A stretch of DNA of 64,000 bases from Ichthyophthirius multifiliis (lineage: Eukaryota > Ciliophora > Oligohymenophorea > Hymenostomatida), in assembly GCF_000220395.1 (NCBI RefSeq), contig NW_004085913.1, positions 1 to 64,000 on the forward strand. The letters are read 5' to 3'. The notes below the pieces were generated by a model. It saw only the letters and a program-made list of their open reading frames with translations. It ran no database searches and had not been told where the DNA came from. The position numbers and the translations under genes are program-made. How positions within the stretch are numbered: position 1 is the stretch's first letter; the number at the start of each line of letters is the position of its first letter. Below are positions 1 through 11,953 of the stretch, piece by piece.

Positions 1-60
<60 letters not shown>
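1..60. repeat. (AT)n microsatellite at the window edge
   Basis: The window opens with about 60 bases of pure alternating AT. No telomere repeat (G4T2 type) is visible, so this is an ordinary dinucleotide tract or an assembly edge, not a chromosome end. Confidence 0.95.
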
Positions 61-63
<3 letters not shown>

Positions 64-135
64 TATATATATTTAAAATATAATTTTTTTTTATTTTATT
101 TTGATATCAAATATTTTTACTATTTAAATAATTAT

Positions 136-1010
136 TCATTACATCTATAATTTATAATGATTTTGGTATTTATTATATTTATTCTTTAATTATGTTTAAG
201 AATTAAATTCCAATTTAATTTATTATATTTTTAATATTTTCTATCCATTAAGGCTCGTTTTAATATATTTTTTCTACTTATGTTTTTTTGGAAATCCTAG
301 TATAAAAGGTTCTCCGTATTTAAAATAATCATTTTATTCTTATTAATCTACTTCTATATCGTTTCTAGCTTTCATAGGCGCTTATCTTATAATATTTTAG
401 AATTTTTTTTGAATATGTATTTAATTTTTTTCAAAACAAGGTGTTATATTTTTTAAATATTCAAATATTGCTTAATGTAATATAATTGATATATAATAAG
501 CATTACTTTTTTTAATTTAATTTTTTTAATATAATTTATAAATATATATGTTTGTATTTTTATAACTCTTTAATTTTATCTGACTATTATATTCCGTCTA
601 TCATTGTTTATGGTTCTTTCATTATTTTTAAAATTAAAATTCTGACTATTATAAATAAAAGTATTTATAATTCTTAAGTTTTATCTGTTTAATTTCTTAT
701 TTTTTTTTTAATTGATATTTATTTATACTTATTTTTTACATTATTGAACCGTATGAATTAAATTAAAGTCTATCAATTTCAAATTTCATTAAGTAGTTTT
801 ATGGAGGAAAGCCTTGATTTTTGATGTATTTTATCAAAAATAATATAAGGTTTTAAGGAATGTTTTATTTTTCTGTATTATTTTTTAGACCTTCAAAAAA
901 ACTTTAAGTGATTTTCTTTTTATTATTAATTTTTTTTAAAAAAAATAATAATACATAAGTACTTTTAAAAATTAAAATCTTTTTTTTATTCTTACAAAGA
1001 TAGCTTTTTT
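136..1010 (-). CDS. Unrecognised helical protein, 3' exons (5' end unresolved)
   Basis: Read on the minus strand with TAA/TAG as Gln, a continuous protein ends at TGA 138-136. Last exon 505-136, intron 566-506, exon 695-567, intron 739-696, exon 915-740; each junction is gt...ag and keeps frame. The product is rich in Ile/Leu helices (SFFEGLKNN; GFPPQNYLMKFEIDR; NAYYISIILHQAIFEYL) and ends with a basic stretch (FPKKHKQKKYIK) and a Gln-rich tail. Helical repeats, perhaps of a scaffold or a GTPase regulator, are suggested, but I recognise no family. A further exon probably lies at about 940-1010, and more 5' exons towards 1,200 could not be fixed. Function unknown. Confidence 0.5.
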
Positions 1011-1988
1011 TATGAAAATACATCCAAATTCAAATTTTTATCTTTTAAAAACATTTAAAAAGCATTTTAACAAGAAATTTTAATAAAATTTGTACAATCC
1101 TAAATGTTTTATATTTAAGAAAAAGATAATAATAAAAAAATATGTTACTTCCATAGCTTTTGGAATTTAATCAGTTATTTCTTTTATGTATTTTTCTCTT
1201 TTTTAAATTAAATAATGATTTAAACTTTTTTTAAATAGGAGATATAAAAAGGTTATTTATTTCATAAAAATTAAGTAAATTTTATTTTTTTTCATTTTTT
1301 TTTTAATATAAAAATTTAAATTATTATTCTCTTTTTTTAAATAAAAGTAAAAAAATAGCAATACTTTTTGTTTTAAAGTTCAATGTTTATAGCACTTTTT
1401 TATTATTATATTTATGATTATTAATTTAATTATTAATATTATTATAATATTTATGTTTATCTTTTTTATTAAATTAAGTTTTTTATATTTTTTAAATCAT
1501 AGTTTTCTTATTTTAATGTTTGTGTATACTTTTATTATAATTATTCATATTTTAATTTTTAAATTTAATCTTTTTAATTTTATAATTCTAATACTTTTCT
1601 TTTTTCTTATAAAAATTTATTGATATCTGTCCCTTTTTATTCGTTATAAATAAGCCTATATTATTTATTAGCTAATCTCTAATAAAAAAGAAATATAATT
1701 ATATAAAACTGTAATAAATATTAATTAACTTCTTTAGCTAAAATATCAACCATTTAGTCAACTAATAAATAAATATAAATAAATATTAATATTAATATTA
1801 ATAAATAAATAAAATACTATTTGAATAGACATTATTTTAAGTTTAATCATTTTTAAAAATATAAGGTGGATATCCTGCAATTTATTTATATTATTTACTC
1901 ATTTAATATAAATCAAACATACTAGGCTTTTGAAGAAAATTATTTTAATGGTACTAAAAAGGAGGTAATAAAAATTTATCCGATTATA

Positions 1989-2051
<63 letters not shown>

Positions 2052-2676
2052 TTTAAAATTATTTTATTTTTATTTATTTATTATCATGTGTTTTTTATTA
2101 TCATATATCTTCTTTAATATAATTTTAAATTTCTTCTTAATTGAATTTAATGTATATATCTTTTTAATTTAACATCTATTAAATTTATTTGAAATTATTT
2201 AATTGTGTTTATAAATATTTTTTTTTGTTTTCGCAATTATTTAGTTCATTTTATAAAAGTTTGATAAAATTATCATTATTTATATTTTATTCTTATAAAT
2301 TATTAAAATTTTAAATATTCTCTATATCATTAATTATACATTTTTTTTAATTTTCAATTTTATTAATTTTTTGCTTTATCAATTCTTATTATTTTTAAAC
2401 TTTATTTAAATATTAATATTGTAAAAATTTTTCTTATTGTATATATTTTTTATATTCATTATTTATTTAAAAAGTCTTTTCATCCTAAATTTATTGTTAA
2501 ATTTATAAATTTTATAACATTTACTATATTAAAATTAATATAAAATTAGTAACATAATATTAAATATTAAATTTCTTACTTAATTTTATTAATTCCATTC
2601 AGAAAAAAATTAAATTTAACTTTGGAATAATTATTCATAATCTTTTTATAAATAATAATATAAAAATGTATAATAA

Positions 2677-2724
<48 letters not shown>

Positions 2725-3135
2725 TTTTTATACTTAGATTTTTATTATCATTATCTTATTAATTATCAATTTTATTATCTTTAAGATTCCATACTTTTTT
2801 ATATAATATTTTTAAAATATAATTATTATTTTCTATAAATTTAACTATTTTAAGTTGATATTTATTTATTCGATAATGTTTATTTTTCCTTTTAATATAA
2901 TTTTATTAAAAAAACTTATTCTTTTTATTATTTACAAATGTATTTTATGCAGCTTATTAAAAAACACTTATTTTTGTTTAGCTTTTCATATAAATTAAAT
3001 AAATAAAAATTAGTATTTAAAATAAAAAATACAATAAAAAAGTTAATATAAAAACAAGTAAAAAATTTAATAATAATTAAAGCAATTTTTAAATTAAATA
3101 TACTTATAATATATATATAAAAATACAAATATATT
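1011..3135. other. AT-rich gap, no supported gene
   Basis: Very low G+C sequence with an (ATT)n tract at about 1987-2047 and an (AT)n tract at about 2679-2720. Short open frames on both strands (for example 1414-1623 +, 2928-3128 -) are Ile/Phe/Leu-only and look like chance reading of A+T. The far 5' exons of the preceding minus-strand gene may lie at 1,011-1,200. Confidence 0.6.
1987..2047. repeat. (ATT)n microsatellite
   Basis: About 20 copies of ATT in intergenic DNA. Confidence 0.9.
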
Positions 3136-4806
3136 TCAATTTTTTTAATTAATTATATAAATCTACTAAATTTCAATTAAACTCTATTTAATATTTTAAA
3201 TACTAATTTCCTATTTTTCCTCTTCTAATAAAATCTATACACAACAAACTTCTAAAATCTAATAAACTAACTATAATTTTTCCTTTAAAACCTAAATTAA
3301 ATCAGGATAATTTTCTTAAAACCAACTTAATACATTAAATCCAACTGGATCGTCTAAAACTTTATAACAAATTGATTTTATTTAAATCTTATCTATATTA
3401 TCCCAAGGCTCCTTTCCAGTAAAAAGTTCTAATAGAATACATCCAAAACTATAAATATCATACTTTGGTGATTATGATTTATATATAACAGCTGCTGGAT
3501 GTGCATATTTAGCAGTATTTCCAATAACATTATTATTTTCGTATATATTGGACATTGATAGGTCCGAAATTAGTATATTATTATCATTATCAATCAAAAT
3601 ATTTTCAGGTTTTAAGTCTGTATGTTATGTTTTTTAAGATTAGAGAATTTCTAGGCTTTCCGCTATTTATATTGCCCAGTTTATTTTTTGAGAAATGGAT
3701 ATTTTTTAGAATGATTTTTAAATGATTTTTTTAAGCGAAAATTTACATAAAGGAATCCAGTAGCCTATATTGACTGATTTTCTAGAAATGTCGACTTCAA
3801 AGGAAATTCCTTTTAAAGGCATTATTCGAGAATTTTAAATTAGCATAAATTTTTACATAGTCTCCGCTTCGGAAAAAACTTGATTAAATTTTTGGATTAC
3901 ATAGGCATCATTTGCCTGCAGTTTGCATATTTTTAACGCGTAGTTTTAATTTTCGAATGCTATTTTATAAACTGAGCCGAATGTACCCTATCCTATTTCT
4001 TTACGGGTGGCATTCTTCATCTTTTCATGTGGAATTATACGAATAAAGTTTTATTCGAGTTCCTGTGATTGGGGTTGGGTTTAGATGTTCATTTTGCTTT
4101 CTTCTTCTATGTTTTCGTCAATGGTTTATTTTTAGGCTTTTTGTTGGTAAAGGAGGTGCTTTTTTTAACGATTTTGTTACTATATAAAGTTTTCTTCTAA
4201 GAATTTTACATCATAGGATTAAAGTTTTTAAAAGAAATTTAATTGGTTTTCGAATGTTTAGGAAACAAATTTATATTGGGATATTTTTTGGAATAAATAG
4301 TCAATTTTTTGGTTTTTTAAGGTCGAAACGGCAATAAATGGTATATTAAATTATTCTGAAAATAATTAAAAATCATTAATTTTTTCGAGTTATTTTTCTA
4401 ATAATAAATCTGTTTTAGTCCCAACTATAATATATTTAATATTTTCATATAAAAGGTTTTATTACTATGATTTAAAAAAATTAAGGGAAATTTGCATATA
4501 TGGAATTATTTAATCACTATAAGTATTTTATGTAATGTCTAGACAAAATAATATTATTTTAAAATCTTTATATTTATTACTCATTTCTAAACGCAAAAAT
4601 TAGGGGTCGCTTTTATTTGTGCGGGTAAAATAATATTATTTTTTGTTATATATAGTCATTTTTTAATTTATGATTTTTCCTTATTTTAATAAAATAGTTA
4701 TTAGGCTGTCTTTTCCAATTTTTTAATCGCCTACAATTAATATTTGAATTATTTAAGAATTTTATTAAGAATTTTCATTAAAATGGTTAGTACATAAGTT
4801 ACCCAT
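3136..4806 (-). CDS. Ras-like GTPase fused to a protein kinase, N-myristoylated
   Basis: One uninterrupted 556-codon frame, no intron needed. It starts MGNLC, a myristoylation plus palmitoylation leader, so it probably acts at a membrane. Residues ~18-195 form a Ras/Rab-like G domain: P-loop GDQKIGKDS (26-34), G4-like VGTKTDL, G5-like VSTLK. G3 (DTAGQ) is not recognisable and the Ser/Thr after the P-loop Lys is Asp, so GTP cycling may be lost. Residues ~265-540 are a protein kinase: Gly loop GQGTFGSV (272-279), lysine in ALKICK (K292), catalytic loop HTDLKPEN (395-402, Arg replaced by Thr), DFG replaced by DLS (D415 kept), APE replaced by HPA, then YDIYSFGCILLELFTGKEPW. This GTPase-then-kinase order recalls LRRK Roc-COR-kinase proteins, but no LRR or COR domain is seen. 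Transcribed divergently from the IQ protein at 5,313. Confidence 0.85.
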
Positions 4807-5312
4807 TTATATATATATATATATATATATGATCTTTTTATTTTATAAATTGTTTATTTTTTTGGTGTTATTTTTAAAATCAAAATTACTTTTTAAAAAA
4901 TATATATTTACATGTATATTTTATATTTATGTATATTTTTTTTTTATGTTTATTTTAATTTTTTATGTGATAAAATATTAAGATTAAGATTTTTCTCAAT
5001 TAATAATAAAAATATAATATAAATATAAATAAATATTTATTACAATTTTTAGTTTATATATAAATTATTTTTAAATAAAAGTATATTTATTTATTTATTG
5101 ATTAATGATTTTTTTATCATATATTAATAATATTGTTTAATTATTTGAATATTATTTTATTTTAATAAATACAAAAAATAATTTTTTATTAAACTAAAAA
5201 TTAATCAATAAAATATTTTATTTTTTTATATATTTTTTAAATATTATGTTAATTTTAAAATTTAAATATATTAATATAATTTTAAATTAAAAAATTAACA
5301 AACATATTTGAA

Positions 5313-6356
5313 ATGAATAATAATATTACTTAAAATCTATTAAATTATCCATTTTATTAAAAGTCTTTATTAAATAAAACAAACACAATACATGTTAGAC
5401 CCCCTATTTCAACAAAATAGATAAATAAAGTTTTTTAATTTTTTTTAAAAAAAAATTTAACATTATATTTTTATTTAAATTTTAATAAATAAGAATAATC
5501 AAAATAAAAAAGAATAAAAGATATAATATTAAACTTAAATATAAAAAAAATGATAAGAAAATAAAGTTTTAATTAACTATTAACATTTAATGATTTAAAA
5601 AATAATTAAAATATTTAATAGAATATAAAAATAAAAGATTTTTTAAGTTAATCAAATGATTATCAGTAGAATTAAAAATAAGAAGATGAATAAAAAAATA
5701 AATTATAAAATAATTTTTTTTAAGATTTAAATGATTATTAAAAAATTAAAAGTGCTATTTTAATATAAAGGAATTTTCGAATGTTTTTTGAATAATAGAA
5801 ATATAAAAAAACTATAAAAAAGATAAAATTAATTTAATGCTTTTTTAGATAATTTATTAAGGAAAAAGATAAGAAAATTAGGGAGTCATTATTTATGTTA
5901 AATGGACATTAATTAAGAATTTAAAAATAAATAGAAAATTTATAATAATTAGAAAGATAAATAAAAAATAAATTCTAGAATAATTAAAAGATTATCAAAT
6001 ATATGAATAAATATTAGTTAAAATTAAATTAATAATTTAATAATTACATAAAAAAGACTTAGTACCCATTAAATTAAAAAATTAAAGATGAGAAAGAAAG
6101 TAAAAGAGAAAATATTAAAAGATAATATAAAAGTTGTTAGAATGAACTTTAAATTTTATTAAATAAACATTTAAATAATAAAAAAAATCATAATTCATTA
6201 ATTAGTATTAATAGGTCTACTTCTATTTCTAGTAGTAAATAATTTGCAAAAATAAAAGGAAATATATCATCTGAAATAAATATAAATAAATGTTCACTAA
6301 CAACTTTAGAATCTGATGTTTATCCAATTAATGGAGAAGTATTTTATATAATATTT

Positions 6357-6409
<53 letters not shown>

Positions 6410-6728
6410 GATTAGTAAATAATATGAAAAAATAGTATAAAGATTAAGACAATAATTAGAATAAAAGATATAAAACGAATATTAAAAAGAAAGTTAATAA
6501 GAATAGTAATTACTTTTATTATAAGATGAATTACACAAAACTAACATTAATTACAAAACCAAAATTATTTAAATAAATGAAATGCTAAAAAAATTAGAAA
6601 TTAAATTATTACAAAATATGAATATTCATAATGAAAAATAGTTTAACATAATATAAGAACTTTAGATTGTTATTGAATATGTATAATGTATTTATATAAT
6701 ATATTTATATAAAATATAAATTAATTAC

Positions 6729-6761
<33 letters not shown>

Positions 6762-6875
6762 TAAATAGAATTCTTCAAATAATCTAATAATTAAGATGAT
6801 TAATAGTTATAATTTAATTTAAATAACTTATATGTCAATGAAATCAGCTAAAATAAAAATAAATTCTTTTTTTGA
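5313..6875 (+). CDS. IQ-motif coiled-coil protein
   Basis: Starts at ATG 5313 (MNNNITQNLL) and ends at TGA 6873-6875. The first exon is followed by a probable AT-rich intron (from about 5,430). From about 5,655 the frame runs through two IQ-like calmodulin-binding motifs (AILIQRNFRMFFEQQKYKK and IKLIQCFFRQFIKEKDK), then long Gln/Lys/Glu coiled coil, a Ser-rich patch (RSTSISSSK) and more coiled coil (QYEKIVQRLRQQLEQK). Introns with long (AT)n cores lie at about 6,341-6,409 and 6,684-6,766. The ending is Gln/Asn-rich. It probably binds calmodulin at the cortex or cilium, by analogy with other ciliate IQ proteins; the exact family is not recognised. Confidence 0.6.
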
Positions 6876-7108
6876 TTTAAATTTGTTGATTTTTATATTT
6901 TCTTTTTATATTTTTATTAATATTTATTCTTATATATTTTAATTTTTATTTATTTAATTTTAATTTTTATCTAAATTATATTCATATACCATAACTAATA
7001 ATTATATTTTTATAATTGTTTTTTTCTATTTTTTTATAAAAATATACAAATTATACGAAATTATAAATAAAATATATTTAAGAAGTAATTAATATTTTAT
7101 ATTTTTTT

Positions 7109-7586
7109 TCAAAAAAAACTCTTATTGTTTTTTTCAGTTATTGGATCAAAAGAATCTATATTACATGAAAAATCATTGTTTAAATAATTTTAATAATCTC
7201 TTTTTATTTAAATAATTGTTCTCTATGAATTTTTATTAGGTAAAGATTAATTTGTAATTTATAAAGATTTTCTAAAAGTTTTTAAAACTTAATTATTTTC
7301 TTCTTAATAATGTAAAAAATTTTAATACAAAGGATTTTAGTTTTTATTTTTTTAATCTTATTTTGGAAAAGATAAAATTGAAGAATTCTAAATATTTTTT
7401 ATTTATTTATTTAATTCTTAAATTTATTTATCTTTTTATTTTAAAGAAATAGATAAATCTATATTTTAATCTTTTAAATTCTAATATTATTATAAATCAT
7501 TTTAATAATTTTTTTATGTAATTATTAATAAGTTTATAAGATCATGATTTTCTTTTTTTAATTATTCATTCTAAACATTAATTTAA

Positions 7587-7645
<59 letters not shown>

Positions 7646-8178
7646 GTTATTTTAATGTGTTGAATTTTTATTTAATTCTTACCTTTTTTTTTTTTACTTT
7701 CTTTTTATGCTTTTAAATTTTAATAATAAGGAACTATCTCGCTCTAGATTATTTGTATATTATCTACATTATTTTGTTTATTATTTTGAGTTTTACAATT
7801 TTATTCATTACATTCAAATGATATTCGTTCTTAGTCACTTAATATATATGTGTTTTCGTTATTTAAATTATTCTTTTTAGATACAAAACTTTTATGTTCA
7901 GCTAATTCTAATGATTTTTCAGTTGTAAAAATAGTGTTTTTAGAAATAGCTTTAAAATTAAATTAATAATTTATAATTATTTTTATTACATCTTTCATTA
8001 GTGGATAAATATCTTTTATTTTACATTTTTTCTTTGTAGGATATTTTACATTATATTTATTACTATTAAGAAATATTAATTTATTATTTATCTAAATTTG
8101 ATATAGATTTAACAATTTCTAATTTTTAAAAGGTGCCTTTTAAATAATATTATTATAATTAAAAATTAATTTAAACAT
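7109..8178 (-). CDS. Coiled-coil protein, family unknown
   Basis: Starts at ATG 8178 (MFKLIFNYNN) and reads through KDIYPLMKDVI, SLELAEHKSFVSKK and an Asn/Gln/Lys stretch to a donor GTAAGA near 7,680. An intron that contains the whole (AAT)n tract ends in TTTAG near 7,575, and the frame resumes as coiled coil (NEQLKKENHDLINLL; QQYQNLKDQNIDLS). The last part (LHYQEENNQVLKTFRKS; NDFSCNIDSFDPITEK) ends at TGA 7111-7109. One or two more small introns around 7,340-7,440 are likely. G+C is higher than in the flanks, which supports coding. No catalytic motif is seen; it is probably structural. Confidence 0.55.
7589..7647. repeat. (ATT/AAT)n tract inside an intron
   Basis: About 19 triplets. On the minus strand the tract falls between the GTAAGA donor and the TTTAG acceptor of the coiled-coil gene, so it is spliced out and not read as poly-Asn. 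Confidence 0.7.
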
Positions 8179-8393
8179 ATAATAAATAAATATATATATA
8201 TATATATATATATATTATTTTTATTATAATTATATACTTGGACTAAGAATTTAATTTAAAATATCATTTTAAATATTATTATTTTATAATTTTTCTTAAA
8301 TATTATATTAATTTTATTATTAAACAGAAGGATATTATTATAAGTACTTCTATTATGATTATTGAAATTATTGTAATTTTATTTTTATTATTA

Positions 8394-8449
<56 letters not shown>

Positions 8450-9012
8450 TTTCTTATCAAATTTCGTCACTGCTTTTATTAAAATATATTTTTTTATTAT
8501 TATTCATTTCAAATTATACTCCATTATATTTATTAATTAAATAATTTATGTTTACGAATTTTTTTTTTAATTGTCTGTATTTTTTTAATTCATCTTTTAT
8601 ACTAGGTTTCATTTGAATGTTATTTTTTTAAATGTTTTTTTATTTTAAATTTATTAAATAATAAAAAAGCATTTAAATAAATTAAAATAATTTTATCGAA
8701 TTTATATATAATAATAAGAATAATATTGTTAAACATCATTTAAATTTTAATTTATTGATATTTTTAATTTATATTCTTTTTTTTTTTTTAAAAAAAAAAA
8801 ATTATTTATTAATATTTATTTTTTTGTAAGATTTTCATAAAATTATATTTTAAATATATTTTTCAAAATATTTACATGAAAAAATTTATAAATATTTTTA
8901 AATTTATTTTTATTTAAATATTTTTTTATAAAAAAAAAAAAAATATTATTAAATTTAATAAAGTATAAAAATAAAAAAAAATTACTAAAAAATAAAAATC
9001 AAATAAATAGAA
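8179..9012. other. Divergent intergenic region with (TTA)n and a T12A12 palindrome
   Basis: Lies between the start of the minus-strand coiled-coil gene and RPL14 copy 1. It holds (AT)n at about 8,191-8,215, (TTA)n at about 8,385-8,443 and a T-run followed by an A-run at about 8,778-8,801. The last ~70 bases (ATTAAATTTAATA, then AGTATAAAA) resemble the region upstream of RPL14 copy 2, so they probably include the RPL14 promoter/5' UTR. Confidence 0.6.
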
Positions 9013-9594
9013 ATGGTAATAATATAATTAAAAAAAATATAATTTAAAAAAATTATATAAAACAGGTATTCAACAAATTCGTTTAAGTAGGTAGAGTAGT
9101 CTATATCAATTTCGGTTCTGATAAAGGCAAATTAGCCGTAATTGTAGATATTGTTAACTAAAATAGAGTTTTAGTTGATGGCGATAATGTTAAAAGATAA
9201 GTTATTCCCATTAAAAGAGTTAACTTAACTAAATTCCACATTACAGATGTTAAATTACATTAAAGAACAACAGTTTTAAGGTATTATTTTAAATTTATAT
9301 ATATTATTAAAAAGCAAAAATTATATAAAAATAGAAAAAAAATCTAAAAATTTGATTTGAACAAGAAGTATGCAGAAACTGCATTCGCTAAAAGATAAGC
9401 AGTTAAAGCTAAAAGAGCTTCTTTGACTGATTTCGATAGATTCAAAGTTATGGTCTTAAAAAAAAGAGTAAATAATACTAACAATTTATAATATATATAA
9501 ATAAATATTATATAAATATATATAATAGCTTGCAAGAACTAACACTAAAGCCAAATCAAATTAAACCAAATAAGCCAAGAAAGCAGCTAAATGA
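9013..9594 (+). CDS. RPL14: Ribosomal protein L14e (eL14), copy 1
   Basis: Cytosolic large-subunit protein. Exon 1 is only ATG (9013-9015); intron 1 is 9016-9065. Exon 2 (9066-9280) gives VFNKFVQVGRVVYINFGSDK and VLVDGDNVKRQVIP; intron 2 9281-9334; exon 3 (9335-9467) gives FDLNKKYAETAFAKRQ and SLTDFDRFKVMVLKKR; intron 3 9468-9528; exon 4 (9529-9594) is a basic tail ending AKKAAK and TGA. The exons total 417 nt, 138 residues, the usual eL14 length. TAA is used for Gln in conserved positions. A second copy lies inverted at 19,363-19,990. Confidence 0.95.
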
Positions 9595-9950
9595 TTAAAT
9601 TAATTTTGATAAAAAATTAAAATTCAAATTTAATTATATTTTGTTTAGTTATGATTTTTAGTTTTATTTTATTTTTTTATTTAGTATTAATTTTTTATTT
9701 GTAATTAATATTTAAATGTGCTTTTTATTTTTTCATTTATAATAATTTTAAAATTATTAAAAATAAAAAATCTTATATATATATATAATTATAATTTATA
9801 TTTTAAAAATATCTTTTTATAATTTATATATTTATTGATTATATATATTTTAATAAATAAAAAATATAAAGTTATTTTCATGTATAAAATTATTATTAAA
9901 GAATAATATTATATTATAAAAATAATATTCTCATATATAAATATATATAA

Positions 9951-9984
<34 letters not shown>

Positions 9985-10148
9985 TTATTTATGATATACA
10001 TATAAATATTATAATAATTTATTTTCATAATTTAATTTTTTATATTTACTTTAAAATTTACATATTAAACATATTTTTTTTTATAAGAAAAATAGAAATA
10101 TTTGATTAACACCATAAATATATAAAAAATTATAAAAACTATATTTAT

Positions 10149-11456
10149 ATGCTAAATAACTTTAAATAAAACATAAAAACTACTACTTAGAAACTCAAAG
10201 TACTGTCAGATTTGCCTTAAATCTAATTAAAATATTAAAAAACTTTATAAAACACATAAATATCCTAAAAACTGACTTTATTAACTGATAATAAATATCG
10301 TCCTTCTCCATTTTTATCCCATTCTTTTCTATAAAGTCTTTTTAATGTTCGTTACAGTCGAAATTTGATAATAAATTATAAAAGAGAATATATAAAATTA
10401 TCTGACGGGGGTTAAATATCATTAGATTGGGCAAATCCGATTAATAATTAAAACCATTAAGAATATGAGCCATCTCCTGATACTAAAATTTTATTTATTA
10501 TACATGGTTTAACAGGTGGTTCCAATATGAATTATATAAAATCCATTGTTTAAGAAGGATAAAAATAAGCATTTAGGTGCGTAGCATTTAATTCTAGAGG
10601 AGTTAATACTGAATTAAGCACTCCTTACCCTTTTAATGGTATTTGTTTGAAAGATTTAGATTATTCGATGAATTTAGTGCATTAAAGATACCCAAAAGCT
10701 GATATTTTTGCAGTTGGGGCTAGTTATGGGGCTAATATGTTAATTAGATGGGCTGGAAATGTTAAAGGAAGTAATTTTTTGAAAGGTATAGTGGGTTTAT
10801 CTACTCCTTTTTGTATAAAATAATGCATTTAATCAATGGGTTATATATATGAAGGATTTTTTGTTTAATTGTAAAAAAATTATATATATATATATATATT
10901 TATAAAAATTTATATATATATACATATAAAAAAATAGAATGAAAAATAATTGTATAAATCCTCATAAAGAAATTTTAGAAAAATTAAAAAATTCACATGG
11001 AATATGTTTAAATAAATTGCAAAAAACGCGCACTATAAAAGAATTTCATAGTGAATTTACAGTTAAACTATATGGATTTAATTCGGTAGATGAGTATTTT
11101 AATTTATCAGATATAACAAATACACATACTTAAAATATATAAGTTCCAACTTTATTAATGCATTCGAAAGATGACCCTATTGTTACTTATAAGTGTGTAC
11201 CTTAAGAATAATTATTAGAAAATAAAAATATTATTTAAGTTGAAACTAGTCATGGGGCACATGTTTGCTGGTATTATGGAAAATAACCAAAAAGAGTATA
11301 TAATTATATATATATATATTTATATATATTTTTTCATTTATTTTAAAAAAGTGGTATCCTAAACCTGTAATTTAATATTTTAATGTTATTATATAGTAAT
11401 AATAATAATAATAATAAGAATTATTTTAATAAAATAAAAATTATTTCAAATAATGA
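10149..11456 (+). CDS. Alpha/beta hydrolase of the YheT/ABHD1-3 family
   Basis: Serine hydrolase; ABHD1/3 relatives act on phospholipids or acyl esters at membranes, but the substrate here is unknown. The family N-terminal block YRPSPFLSHSFLQSLF is followed by SLDWANP, the oxyanion region HGLTGGS, the nucleophile elbow GASYGANML, the acid region HSKDDPIVTY and the His region SHGAHVCWYYG. Intron 1 is 10871-10937 and intron 2 is 11296-11351; a poly-Gln (TAA)n precedes TGA 11454-11456. The ATG at 10149 is one base out of frame with the body, which is open from about 10,165; one extra A in an A-run near 10,168-10,178 would join them. The hydrophobic/basic N-terminus may be a membrane anchor. Start site uncertain, family assignment firm. 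Confidence 0.8.
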
Positions 11457-11953
11457 TTATTTTTATTTGTATAATAAAAATTAAATAGAGTAAAGGTTTA
11501 TTATTTTTATTATAAGAATATATATTAAATGTAAATAATTAATATTTATTTTTGTTTATATTTTAATAATTATCTAATTTTTATGTAATCATAAAACCTA
11601 ATTTTTTAATATATAAATATAATGATATAAAATTTTTTAATATTCTTAATTTTTAAATAATAAGTGTACAATTAAATATATTATTTAAATTAGTATAATA
11701 TTTATAATAAAAAAATTAAATATAAATAAAAAATTTAATATAAATAAAAAAATTTATTAAAAATAAGAATGTAAAATATATATTCTAATATATATCAATT
11801 AATATTAACAAATATTATAATAAATAAAAAAATTATGATAATAATTATTTTACATATATATATTTATATATTTAATATATATATATATATATTTATATAT
11901 ATTTTAATAAAATTAATAATATATTAGACTAATTACATATATAATTTAAAATA
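11457..11953. other. Convergent intergenic region
   Basis: About 500 bases of AT-only DNA between two converging genes, with short (AT)n tracts. Nothing else is seen. Confidence 0.6.

Noticed and set aside
1-60. Telomere at the window start
   Set aside because: Only (AT)n; no GGGGTT/CCCCAA-type repeat is present.
8355-8540. Open frame with a long run of leucines
   Set aside because: It is a (TTA)n microsatellite read in one phase; no supporting sequence on either side.
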